Positions 1-23,352 of a stretch of 64,000 nt of DNA are shown here, one piece after another (position 1 is the stretch's first letter; every line of letters begins with the position of its first letter). The stretch covers positions 8,253,469 through 8,317,468 of the forward strand of contig NC_066568.1 in NCBI RefSeq assembly GCF_024679095.1. Reading direction: 5' to 3'. A program made the translations under genes and the position numbers. Source of the stretch: Eriocheir sinensis (Eukaryota; Arthropoda; Malacostraca; Decapoda; Varunidae). The notes below the pieces were generated by a model. That model was not told the origin of the DNA and made no database searches. It saw only the letters and a program-made list of their open reading frames with translations.

Positions 1-1100
1 AGATAAGAGCATCGTTGCCAAATTGTCGTACTCAGTCGCTTATATTTACCGATTTCAGACCCACAAACTGTCTCCTGGGCCCCAATAACAAGATTCATTT
101 ATATTTATCGTTAAAATCATTAATTCTCGATGATTTTTGGCAATAGTTAAAAGTCAGAAACCGGAAAATAAAATATGTTGAGTACGATAGTCTGGCACCC
201 GTGGAATAATGCGTTGCTAAATTAATAAAATCGTATTATTGATTCATCTACTTTATTATGCTTTTAAATTCATAATAGTATCATAATCCAAAGAACTACA
301 TCCATAAATATTTAATGTGTCGGATATGGAACCTCTGAAGTAGGCTATCTGTCTGTGAATTACTCCCAATTAAAAATCCTTCCTACCATTGTATCTTTTT
401 AATTTCATGGTGCTACCTACACATGTATTAATAGTTGTATAATCAATAAACTATCAATCAATCAATCACACTCTGTCCTGCCTGGGGGTTGGGATGGCAT
501 GTTCCTCCCTTCTCCTTTGTTGTTTACCTGCAACAATAAACTATCAATCAATCAATCAACTATTTCAATCCTAATCTTAATCTTGCAGAAGTTAAATATA
601 ATTTCCATTGTATAACTTCACAAAAATCTCGGTTATGAGGAAAAAATAAGCATAGGCCTATACACAAATACGTAGGCTATGATCGGCAGCAGCGTTGGGA
701 AATAAAAAAAACAGTAAACGCTGTAAAAGAACATAATTATAGAAGAAGAAACAGAGAAAGAAGAAGAGGAGGAGGAAGAAGAGGAAGCAGAAGAAGAAGA
801 AGAAGCTCGTCAGTAGTAAACACATCGTTGTGGGGGGAGGGGACCATCTCTCGCATTACACCATATTATACACTTTTTCCTGTTTTTCCTCCACTTTCCG
901 TTCATGGGAGGTTCTCAGGAGACGGAGGAGCCGCTATGGGCCACAGTTCACCTCCCTCTCCACCTCAGTTAAGGAAATAAAGGTAAAATAACCATGACTT
1001 TCCTGTCATTATATTCACAGTCACGGGCGCTAGGTCACGAGTGCATGGAGGGACTACCTGAACTTATTTTCCTGCTTTGCTTTTCTCAGATTCATTGTAC
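1..1100. other. Intergenic DNA with a LINE-like 3' tail
   Basis: No gene seen. The phrase ATAAACTATCAATCAATCAA occurs twice, near 446-470 and 536-560, the second about 90 bp after the first. Ends of the form (ATCA)n are typical of some non-LTR retrotransposon 3' tails. A purine-rich GAA/GAG microsatellite lies at about 741-805. Element identity is inference. Confidence 0.35.
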
Positions 1101-2410
1101 AAGTTAATGTAGGTTGACGGGACGCCGCGGTGGTAGAAAGTTGTGTTGGCAGCCCGCGGTGCTCACGGCGGGGTTTGTGTGTCAAGGCTGGGAAAGTTAT
1201 TACCGTCGTCCTGCTGGACATTCCTTGCCGCGGTGCTATTCTTGGACTCGTGATGTGGGTTCAAGGAATGTTATCACTGCAACAAATCTTGATGGGGTCC
1301 CTGTCGCCCTGTGTCAAGGGGGGGGCTGTTGTCAGGGCAGGGCTGCACTCTTAGCATGTTGGGGTAATATTGAAGAGAGGGTAGCCACCTCTTACGAAGT
1401 TAATACCTATTATATGGATTTTTGGGGGTCCCTGAATGTAGTGCATTAACAAATGACAGTTAAGATTCTTTTTAGCAACGTGCCAGTATTTCATTACTTA
1501 CCTTATGAAACATCACTAGCTCTTCATATATCTTTGGTATTATTCTAGTGTTTGCCCATACTCACCCCTCGCAACCAAAATTGGCTTGGGGGGCCTTTGA
1601 GACTGCGGTGGCCGCGGCAGCGGTCTAGCCAGTGTTGCGAGAAATACCTCCTGGTTAGAATGGGGGCTGAGGGGGGCAAAGCCCCCTGTTAGCTGTCAGG
1701 TCATAAAGTTCGATTGTAGTAGTTTAAATGGATAGTCTTAGGAATAGCGGCTCCTAGCGGGTGTGCATTTGGGGCACGGTGTGGTGGTAATTACAACATT
1801 TCTTGCACGTACGACGGGGTTTTGACAAGCGGACAGGCGTGTTTGTCACAAGGGGTGTATTTTTCCACGCTGGCCTCACAATTTTTTTCTAAGTCCATTG
1901 TTATTGTTTCACGAGCGCCTCTATAGACAGACTGAGCCTCATAGCTGCCTTGCAATGCACCATACAAACTATATCCTAAACCAGTAATATCCAGGACGTG
2001 CATTTATCATTACGATTTTGGACATAAAAATGTCTTTACAAGTTCTACTTCATTTTTTTCTCTATATTAAAGCAAATAATGGCGCAAATATTTGTATTTT
2101 ATAATTTTAAACGATTACATTCAAGATGTATTACTACGCGGGGTGTATCGCACAGCCAGCGCCACATAGGCAGGTTTCTGCCAGTCTTCCTCGGCCCACC
2201 ATGATGGATGGACCGGCACTCTTAATCACTCACTCAAAATATAATTCTACTTCACCTCTCGGTAAGTGTTAACTGACTATTTAGCCTCTTTATTGGTAGC
2301 ATCCCTCAGGAGGCACATATTACGGCGTCATATAACTCAAAACCCAGTCCCTTTAATACCACTAGATGCAAACAGTGACACGGGCGTGTCACATGATCAG
2401 CACTGTACAC
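1100..2410. other. No recognisable gene; G-rich repeat family member at about 1655-1760
   Basis: Short ORFs here look random. The segment near 1655-1760 contains GGGGGGCAAAGCCCCC followed by a TAGTTTAAAT word. Both recur in the repeats at 3.4-4.4 kb, so this is a dispersed member of the same family. Confidence 0.4.
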
Positions 2411-3100
2411 TTAACCCCTTCCCGGCGGTAGGGCAGATGTATGTACTACCAAAAAAAAAATTGTCTCTGTATAGACGCTGTCGACTTTCATCCATACGTG
2501 TATATATAGATTCCCCGCAAGTGGGCATTCCAGATTGACGTCTATATATAGACTGCCGCAAAACTGAACAAACATTTGAATCTATATATAGATGTTATTT
2601 AAGTTTGATTGGTTATATGTATATTGATATATTTATATGAAGGTTTAGATTATGTATTAGTGTAATCACTGACAGTAGATGAGTCAGAATCATCAAAAAC
2701 ATCCAAAAAATCAGCATCTATATCCTCAGCTACCAAAGAAGTCATTGCTTCCGTCTTAAGAGGTCACTTTCTCCTTGACATGATAGACTAATAATAAAGT
2801 AAAATATGGAAAAAAATGCATAAATTCCCAGTGTTAGCTAATGTGCAAAGCACATCCGCCACCGACAAAGCACAAGCGGTGACTGTCCCTGAGAGGCAAT
2901 GTCGATAAGTGTCAGGGGTTTGAGATGCCAAATAACGATTTATTTTGTTAATTTTGTTAGTAGTAAGGAATCCTCTATATATAGACCATGCTACAATCTA
3001 GTGTGGGCAAATGAGAGCAAACGTCTATGTATAGACGCGCTGACAAAAAGTCCCGATTTCGAAACGTCTATATATAGATCCTCCGCTGGGAAGGGGTTAA
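2411..3100 (-). mobile_element. Non-autonomous piggyBac-like element with TTAA target duplication
   Basis: TTAA lies at 2411-2414 and 3097-3100 and bounds a 682-bp element (2415-3096). The inverted termini read CCCCTTCCC then G or A then GCGG (13 of 14 match). TTAA duplication plus CCC-starting inverted ends is the hallmark of the piggyBac superfamily. Inside, the - strand reading from an ATG at 2781 begins MSRRK, then a TGA stop, then an acidic segment with AEDIDADFLDVFDDSDSS. This resembles the acidic N-terminus typical of piggyBac transposases. The body of the transposase is absent, so the copy is an internally deleted relic. Confidence 0.75.
2463..3079. repeat. Seven copies of the palindrome TCTATATATAGA and variants
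   Basis: Copies or close variants lie at about 2463-2476, 2498-2511, 2540-2553, 2580-2592, 2973-2986, 3023-3036 and 3066-3079. Four sit in the left third of the TTAA-bounded element and three in the right. Such subterminal repeats are commonly transposase binding sites; that function is inferred. Confidence 0.7.
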
Positions 3101-3124
3101 CACTCAACAGCCTAGAGAGCGTTA

Positions 3125-3935
3125 TATTGAGGGCCTGGGAACCTATGGGGAATGTGGGTTTTGGGTGTGAGAAGGCAAATTGACTGAAATATGGGCCTCA
3201 AAAAATTCCCTAAAATCGGGAAAAATCCCTAGTCCCGAAACTTTGAGTAAAGTTTCCTAAACGTATTGTCTTTCAATCCACCAGATTCAAACAGTGACAC
3301 GGGCGTGTCACATGGGGTGCGGTTATTTAGTGCTTCGTGGGCACATCAAGCTGTGATGAGCACGCACCTCCAATATTGCCCCCACGAGAATAATAACCTT
3401 TCCAAGGTCTCACATACTGTTGCACTTCTCTAGTTTTATCGGCGCATTATACATGTGGGGGTGTTGCCCCCCCCCTGGTTAGCAGTGGGGGGCGAGGGGG
3501 GCGAAGCCCCCACGTTAGAGGTTAGGTTACGTAAAGTTCAGTTATAGTATATAAATTAAATGTGCTCCCCCACCAAAAGAAACAAAACACTTTATGGCGC
3601 ATTATACATGTGGGGGGGTTCCAGGGGGGCTGTGCCCCCACTGTTTAGCAGGGGTTAGAGAGGTTAGGTAGGTTAGGTTCGGATACAGTAGTTTAAATAC
3701 GCTCCCCCACAGAAAAAGAAAAGATTTTATGGTGCATCATACATGTGGGGGGGTCCAGGGGGGTCGCAGCACCCCTTTGTTAGCAGGTTAAGTTATAAAG
3801 TCAGGGACTTTCCTTACTTTCGAGACTAGGGAATTTTCCTTAATTTAGGGATTTTTCTAGGGAAAATATGGAAGCCCATTTTTCTGTGATTTTGCCTTCC
3901 CCCCAAACCCCCGGTTCCCCACAAGTCTCCAGGCT
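3125..3935. repeat. Imperfect long inverted repeat around G-rich tandem repeats
   Basis: The left arm (about 3125-3245) includes AAGGCAAAT, TGGGCCTCAAAAAATTCCCT and CCCTAGTCCCGAAA. It pairs imperfectly with the right arm (about 3810-3935), which includes GACTAGGGAATTTTCC, AAGCCCATTTTTC and TTTTGCCTTCC. Between them are the G-rich tandem units. It may be a foldback transposon; no target duplication was identified. Confidence 0.45.
3441..3800. repeat. G-rich tandem repeat, about 135-155 bp, 2.5 units
   Basis: Units start at 3441, 3596 and 3731 with GGCGCATTATACATGTGGGG or a variant. Each contains a GGGG...CCCC inverted patch, a GTTAG/GGTTAGGTTA stretch and ends in CTCCCCCAC followed by an A-rich, TTTAT-ended segment. 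The third unit is truncated. Confidence 0.65.
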
Positions 3936-4104
3936 TGTGTTGGGGGGTAGGGGGGGCTGGGGTGGTGGAGGTCGTGGAGCCGCTATTCCTAAGATTTACT
4001 GTTTAGGTGAATATGCTCCCCCACCCAAAACCCCCAATTTCCCACAGGTCCCCCAAGTTGAACCTCTGCGAGCTGTTTTGTGGCTGCGGCGGCGGGCCCA
4101 CAAA

Positions 4105-4622
4105 TGGCATTGAAAAGTCAATCTTTTAGTCATTTCCGGAGAAAAATACTATCTCCATGATAACCAGCATTATATTTTGTCCAGAAATAAGTAGTCAGCA
4201 TTTCAAAATTAGTAATGTCATTAAAACAAATCTTTACCCAAATAACCTCTGAAAAATAGAAGGGGGCAAAGCCCTTTATCACAGCTAAGGGGGTCGAGGT
4301 GGCAAATCCCCTCCTGTTAAGGGGGTTGAGGGAGCAAAGCCCCCCTTTAGGTAGGTTACGTTAGTTAGGTTAGGTTAGTTTAAATTTATTGGACATGCAG
4401 TGTGGGCTGGCGGAAATACACAGCGTGGGATGGGACAGGGCGGCAGCAGGGGTGGTCCACTACACGGGCTGGTGGTAATGGGTGGGAGCAGGGTGACAGT
4501 GGGTGCACCTCAGGCATTGAAAAGTAAATCATTTAGTGATATCGAGGAAAAAATACTATCCATAATAAAAAAAAGCATCATATTTTGTCCAGAAATAAGC
4601 AGCCAGTGTCCAAAAATTAGTA
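4105..4622. repeat. Diverged direct duplication (4105-4220 and 4514-4622)
   Basis: Both segments begin GCATTGAAAAGT, share AAAAATACTATC and ATATTTTGTCCAGAAATAAG, and end around AAAATTAGTA. The copies are about 409 bp apart and clearly diverged. The intervening DNA holds three GGGGGCAAAGCCCC-type words and a TTAGGTTAGG patch. Confidence 0.6.
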
Positions 4623-5643
4623 GGCTACCCTCTCTTCAATAATCCCCCGAATCACACCAACAGCAGTAATAAAAATCAAAGCAGTAAAGCATTTTGGGAA
4701 AGGCTCAAATTAATGAAGCCCTCCTACAGAGAGGCCACAAATATAGATTCACCTGTCATTCAGTAACCATTTATATGAAGGGTATTTATCCATTAAGGGA
4801 TCCTTGGCACTGTGGTGCTTGACACTATTTTTGGATATTATTCAGTTGAATCAGGTGGTCAGTTTCAGATGTCATTTTTATGTGAAATATGTATAGGATA
4901 CTTTTTCTGGTGGTGAAAATATATATCATCAAAAAAGATGTGAAAGTGCTAGAGCCAATTTGGTGGTACAGGTAACTCAATTTACGCGAGTTTAGTTTAT
5001 GCTTTTTTTAAATAACGCGTGGTCCAAAATCCAAATAAATGTTTAATTTACACGTTATTTCACTTAGACGCGATATTTTATGGAGTGGCCGCCAGATGTC
5101 TCACGAAACTGGACTCACACGGTGCCGCGGCCACACAGCTGAGCTCATTTCTTACCGCGCGCCACTTGAACAACAATACAGTACCCACGCTGCCACGCTA
5201 CTCAACAATAGGGGTGGGCAGGTACCGGTACTAATGGTACCAGTACCGGTACTAATGGTACCAGCACCGGTACTAACGGTACCAGCTTTACGGTACGGTA
5301 TCGTTACCAGACTCAGAGAGAGAGAGAGATAGGGAGTCCTATCTTATCACTGTTTTCATTTAATCAATTTCCATCTTCATTATCTACATCTGTCTCCATC
5401 TCCATCTCATTTTCAAGCACAGCAGTTGCTGCGTTGACCTTCATACACCACCACTACCATCACAACACCCATCATCACTGCCAACACCACTTCCATCATC
5501 ACTACCAACACCACCAGTTCCCAACCACACAACCATAGAAATCCACTGGCCTCATTGCTGCAACCATCTCACAGGAACCATTGTGAATCAGCCAGTCAGG
5601 CAGTCGCCAAGTCACCCAGGGCAGCTGAGACTCACCAGCCAGA
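4623..5643 (+). promoter_or_regulatory. Region upstream of ACBD5, including probable 5' UTR
   Basis: No other gene is seen. A 21-bp repeat containing the KpnI palindrome GGTACC is present three times at about 5222-5285. A short GA run at about 5313-5329 follows. The DNA from about 5390 to 5643 is rich in CCA and CAC and leads into the ACBD5 start, so it is the likely 5' UTR. No TATA box or initiator could be assigned. Confidence 0.4.
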
Positions 5644-18344
<12,701 letters not shown>

Positions 18345-19786
18345 GGTGTTCCGTGTGTCCCAGCTGAGGAATGGAGGAAAGTTAAGGAGAGAAAGAATGA
18401 AAGAGGTAGGTAGTACTGGTGATCTGTGTGAAGGAATCATGCATGCAGAAAGTGTCTCAGGTACATCATAGCAAAAATATTAAGAGTTTCAGAAATTTCA
18501 GTTTCAAAGGCACAGTGTATAGTAGTGGACTAACCTACTGATCCACCTTACTCTAAACACATAGCTCACTAGTTCCCTTTACATGCAGCAAGTCATTCTT
18601 CTACCCTACCAGTTCAACCCACCACCCCCAGTCAGTCAGTCAGTACGTAAGAACAGTGGCAGGATAGTAGGGGGCAGGAGGCGCAGGAACACTGTGTAAA
18701 CAAACAGCTGCTCTGCCCACGGCAGGATATTTGAAATGGCAACTCATTACTTAACCAAGTACTGCTAATATTATTGTCCTGGTCACAAGTGCAAACTATC
18801 ATAAGGCACATATGTTGTAACTACTTATAGTAGCATTTAAGTCGTTAAGACAAAAAGCATGTCCAGAGTGGGCTACTGGTCAAATACAGAGTCGAGTTTG
18901 GCATACAAGACCTCCTACTTCAGTTTCACACATCTCAGTAGAAGTGTACACTGCAAATAGAGACATGAAGTCCAGGGTTGCCCTCCAGCTTAACTCATTA
19001 TATGCTCATCAACTGGAATAACCTTAACCACAAATGGTTGCAGTGACTAGAGATGCCTATGGCTACCCCTTTTAGACATGAACCAGTAGCAGATGTAAGT
19101 CATGTAACCCTTGTTACTAATTTTGTCACTGCCAGGCCTCCTTGAGTCAGAGTCCCACTTCATCCACCTCTTCAGCTCTCTGAGCTCATTTGATAGGTAA
19201 GGCAGTAGTTTCGCTTTCATGCAAAACCACTCGTGATATTGATATTGCGCCTTGTGTGCCCTCACTTGTTACAAAGATTATAAGTACAGTGCTGTGCTAA
19301 CAAGAGTGTATAAATGGTATAGTGGCCTATTTTATGGCTGCAGAACCATTTTAGTGGTGGCAGCCAACAAGCATGTTTTTTTTAATTCCGTGGGGGGGTC
19401 TTTGTCTCATAGCCCCCATGAATGTCAAGGGTCTTCAGTATTTTTTTTATCTAAAACAAGTGAATATACAAGTTATTAAACTGACTAACCTTCTCATTTA
19501 TTTTCAGCTCCAGAGCATTATTGGTGCCGCAGAAAAGACAACAGACACGGACCACTCCAGTCGACAATAAAAGGTGGGCCGGAATGGCCTCTCACCCATC
19601 CCTGGCAATGGAAGGGTTAAAGACAAAAGGGGAAGGGTTTTAGGGAAGAATTCTAGTGTGTTATCTGAAGAGAGATAGAGAGAGACAGACAGAGGGAGAG
19701 AGAGAGAGAGATGAAGCCAGTGAAAGGAGTCTGGAAAACACAAACACATACATGGAAACAAACACGCACATACACACAAAGAGCAG
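18345..19786 (+). other. ACBD5 3' flank
   Basis: No gene recognised apart from the possible terminal exon at 19508-19570. No AATAAA was found close to the ACBD5 stop; the nearest noted is at 19566-19571. Confidence 0.5.
19508..19570 (+). CDS. Possible alternative terminal exon of ACBD5
   Basis: After a pyrimidine-rich acceptor (CATTTATTTTCAG), a phase-0 frame encodes LQSIIGAAEKTTDTDHSSRQ and TAA. The stop overlaps an AATAAA signal at 19566-19571. Exon 7 ends in phase 0, so direct joining would give an isoform without the tail anchor. It could equally be a 3' UTR exon or chance. Confidence 0.25.
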   Translation, partial: LQSIIGAAEKTTDTDHSSRQ

Positions 19787-20338
19787 TGGTTAGTGCCGTC
19801 ACTTCACAACTGATAAGTCCTGGAATCAGTTCTTGGGCAGAATGGAGATGGATGGTAAAAGTAAAATTAGAGGCATATGCTATTTAGCTGCACTTGGCCT
19901 CATTGCTCATCTCTGTCACATTGGCCCTTGAGCCTGTGAAGGGAAGTACCCATTACCCCAGGACATGGGGCCAATGTGACATCTGGGTCATAACTTCGCC
20001 AGGTTTCCCCAGGTACCCATTTATTGACCAGCCCAAAAGGGAGGCTAAACAGCTGAGAGAGCTGCACACCGACTGCCCAGACCGGGATTCAAACCTGGGC
20101 TCACGGATTCGTACCTAGGCATGCTAACCAGAGGTGGAGATGGATGGCAGTCTCCTTTAGTCCATGCCCTCTGTCCACCCAGCAGTGAATGTGTGCCGGT
20201 GTCATTCAGGAGTTGTGTCCTACCTCCCAGAGGTGAGTGGGTATGAGATTCCAGCTGTACCCAAATACCTGTCACTCATGAGCTCCAAGTTCATTCAGGA
20301 AAGATACTAGCTGGTTATCATGAGTCCAGCCATGGTGA

Positions 20339-20372
<34 letters not shown>
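19787..20372 (+). mobile_element. SINE family C, copy 1, interrupted by a family A SINE
   Basis: The head at 19787-19855 has an A-box-like GTGGTTAGTGCC and a degraded B box. The body at 20136-20340 includes CTGTCCACCCAGCAGTGAAT and GGAGTTGTGTCCTACC, shared with the - strand copy at 54870-55052. It ends GTGAATTACACACAC, running into a CA tract at 20342-20372. Confidence 0.7.
19856..20134 (-). mobile_element. SINE family A, copy 2, with 13-bp target duplication
   Basis: The - strand has the tRNA-like head (GGTTAGCATGCC, then GGTTTGAATCCCGG at the B box) and the family body. TGGAGATGGATGG stands immediately on both sides (19843-19855 and 20135-20147), an exact target-site duplication. It lies inside a family C SINE. 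Confidence 0.85.
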
Positions 20373-20374
<2 letters not shown>

Positions 20375-20870
20375 GAAGAAGAAGATAATGAGGAGTTTCC
20401 ACTATAGTCTATCGATTTTAACTTGAGCCCTTGGGCGCTACGCAGGGATTCCCCACGAGACCGCGCCGGTGCCACATCACTCCATTACTCTCCTCAGAGA
20501 GGGTCGCTGCCTCTCTCTCTTTTGCATGGCTGTGCAGGATGCGAGAGTGAGAACTTCTTGAGTTGTCCATTGTGGGTGAACGCTGAATGGTGCGGCCTGG
20601 CTCCTGTTGCCAAGGTCCATCTGGCGGCAACGTCGCACAAGCCACGTTGCCAAGTGATATGGAAGGTTTACCGAGTCGTCATTTTTCCTTCTAATCCCAA
20701 GCCATTCATAACACCATGCATTCGTACTATGAATATATATATTCCATAAATAGATAACGTACAGACTACCAGTGAGACAGATCGCCATGCACAGGTCATC
20801 GCTAGATCTGTAAACAATGGGGGTTTCCCCGGGCCAAGCCACAGGGCTCAAGTTAGAGTCAATGGACTAT
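20373..20870. other. Unclassified spacer
   Basis: GC-richer than its surroundings near 20430-20660, with short ORFs that match nothing I recognise. An AT-rich stretch follows. Confidence 0.4.
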
Positions 20871-21137
20871 AAGAGAAGGAATAAACACCAGGAACACAAG
20901 AGGACACAGTAAAAAATTGAGGAAGGAAAGATGCTTGAGAGACAAAGAAATATAGCTTCCTGCAAAGAAATATAGAGGTTTGGAACAGACTAAGTAAGGA
21001 GGTAGTATCGGCGAAGAGTGTGCAAAACTTTAAGGAAAAGTTGGACAAATACAGATACGGAGACGGGACCACACGAGCGTAAGCCCAGGCCCTGTAAAAC
21101 TATAACTAGGTAAATACACACACACACACACACACAC
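20870..21137 (+). mobile_element. LINE 3' end with (AC)n tail
   Basis: Combining shifted frames, the + strand gives RGHSKKLRKERCLRD, IEVWNRLSKEVVS and VQNFKEKLDKYRYGDGTTRA then TAA: the C-terminal end of a common decapod LINE ORF2. The 3' UTR ends CTAGGTAAATACACACAC and becomes an AC microsatellite (21115-21137). A second piece of the same tail follows at 21145-21200. Confidence 0.7.
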
Positions 21138-21548
21138 GTACATTATGAAGATAGGACAACACAAGCTTAGCGCAAATCCTGTATGTTACAACTAGGTAAA
21201 ATACCCACACCCAAACACACTGGGGAAAAGGTGCAATGCAAAATTATGTAGCCTATGAGGAATGTTAGAAAGCCAAGGAGAGCATATAAAAACATTTCAA
21301 TAGAACAAAGTAGCAAGAAATCTGACAAAACAGCTGGAAGACACATTATGCAGCAGTACTCTCCCCCTTGAGACACCATATGGATTACAAAAGTGTGGCC
21401 ACAAGATTTATAAATACATAGTTGATACTTAACTGAAGCACAGTCAATAGGGTTTTGTTTTTATACTGCGAGGGTTGTGTAGTTATAAGGTTTAGTCACT
21501 TTGTTATACTAGATATTATTTTATATATATCTTTTCTTCAACTATTAC

Positions 21549-21676
21549 TTTTTTGTTGGAGTTACAGGTCTTTTTGTTGGAGTTATAGGTCTTTTTGTTG
21601 GAGTTATAAGTCTTTTTGTTGGAGTTATAAGTCTTTTTGTTGGAGTTATAGGTCTTTTTGTTGGAGTTATAGGTCT
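21549..21676. repeat. 21-bp minisatellite, six units
   Basis: Units of TTTTTGTTGGAGTTATAGGT plus C, six in a row, with A/G and T/C variants at two positions. Confidence 0.9.
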
Positions 21677-21679
21677 TGC

Positions 21680-22443
21680 AGCTTTATATATGTTGTTGTA
21701 AGTGATTTTGAAAGGTATACATGTTATCCTAAAAGGTATGTGGTCAGTTTGTCTATAATACTGCTCCTGGACTGAAAATGTTAACAATAGTAATTAATTA
21801 CAACAGTGATCTAGATAAGGTGCTGATCATTGTCACCTGCAAAATAGATGAAGATAGTAATCTGAAATGTCTAACAAAGCTAAATGATGTAATGTAATGT
21901 AATGATCCAAAAAAAAGTGGAGTGATGACAACTATGAAAAAGGGTTATAATGAAGTTCATGCACGGAAGAAAGTGAAAATCTAAAAACACTTGGGGACTT
22001 TCCAAACTCTGTGTATGTAAGGGCCAGTGCTGTGCCACCTTATACCTCACCAGGAAAGAGATTGAAGTGCAATGCCTGTCATTTGTTTCCCTGAAAGGAC
22101 TGTGAGGCAAAATACTGCATTATTTCATAAAACTTAAGTAAAAATACTTTCATATAAAAATGTAACAAAGTATTCCTTAACTTGCTTTAGTCCTGCAAAA
22201 CAAAGCCAACTGCAAGTGCAGTTGCTTCTCATCACCCTTTTATTGATAGAAAAGTAAGAAATGACCAGACTTTCAGTGTTACACAATTCATTTTAAATGT
22301 GCCATTTTTTTATGATAATACATGTAAAATATATTTTGGCACGTAATGTCTCAAGACATCATGAAGACAACTGAAGTTTATGTTATTTGCAATACTTGCA
22401 GAATGACAATTAATAGTTACTGCAAGCTGCCATTTTACAGAAG
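21680..22443. other. AT-rich DNA, probably 3' UTR side of the minus-strand gene
   Basis: No coding or repeat feature recognised. Part may be 3' UTR of the gene ending at 22444 on the - strand. Confidence 0.35.
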
Positions 22444-22936
22444 TCAATATCTTGACTGAGAAAATATCTGCAGGCATGATAGCATTAAAGTGGCCTCAGC
22501 AGCATTCAGAATAAAGTCAGCATCATGTGCTGCTCTCGCCTGACAGATGGGTCTTTGCAATATGACATGCCAAAATTTAATCTAATGTCAGAAAATGAAA
22601 CATACATTCAATACTTGTGCTTATTTAATACATAAGCCTGGATCACATATCACTGAAAACCTGATTTTACTCACCTTTCCATCAGCTTGATGAAGGGTGT
22701 CAAGAAACAGCTGGTGTTGCCAGGTTTTCCCTACACTTTGCAAGGAATAAAGCAAGATGAGCAATGCTTTCTTCTCTGTTATAGTTTCATACAATATCAT
22801 TAGAATTAATTTTATGAAATATTGCTTTTAGAAATGCATATGAGAGGTATTGCATATTCACCTCTTTCACACTGAAGGACCGGATGCAGTGTTGCCCACG
22901 ACCAAAACTGAGTGGAAAGCTCCTCCCTCAATGGCT
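22444..22936 (-). CDS. 3' part of an unrecognised protein-coding gene (three exons)
   Basis: Exons on the - strand in transcript order: 22936-22862, 22775-22675, 22539-22444. They read PLREELSTQFWSWATLHPVL then QCER; EKKALLILLYSLQSVGKTWQ then HQLFLDTLHQADGK; ARAAHDADFILNAAEATLML then SCLQIFSQSRY and TGA. Donors are GTGAAT and GTGAGT; acceptors end in CTGTAG, TAACAG and CTGTCAG. Phases agree at both junctions (1 then 0). The peptide is helical-looking and leucine-rich, like the end of an alpha-solenoid or other helical protein, but I do not recognise it. Upstream exons beyond a possible microexon at 23628-23647 were not found. Confidence 0.6.
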
Positions 22937-23301
22937 CTACAGATTGTGAGGAAGAAACTATTTTTGAGTGAGGAAATTCTTGCACTGGGTTACCTTTATT
23001 GGTCTATGTTCTTCATTGTCAATCAGCATTTTTCTTATTCTTTGAGATATTTTGTCTTCAAGTTAATCTTTTCCTCTCACAAAGGAGATGGCAAAAAAAT
23101 TCTGTAAGGCAAAATCACTTATATGATATGAGGCAAACATAAGCCAGAAATTAAATGAGAAAAACAATGCTGAAAGATTAGACAAAGAATAGAACAACTA
23201 AACATTTAAAACAGAACATTGAGATTAAAAAAAAAAATGAGGAAAAGTTTTAAATGAAATCGACTGTCATGAGTACCTTTACAGACTGTCATGAGTACCT
23301 T

Positions 23302-23352
<51 letters not shown>

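Larger units (their letters stand above)
2375..3316. repeat. Direct repeat flanking the piggyBac-like element, each copy a perfect palindrome
   Basis: GTGACACGGGCGTGTCAC (8-bp inverted arms, GG centre) occurs near 2376 and again near 3294. Both copies sit in a shared context beginning CAAACAGTGACACGG and ending GTCACATG. The copies bracket the TTAA element with about 918 bp between them. Confidence 0.6.

Noticed and set aside
4340..4385. Telomere repeat (TTAGG)n
   Set aside because: Only a few imperfect units inside a G-rich repeat family; also at 3660 and 24775.
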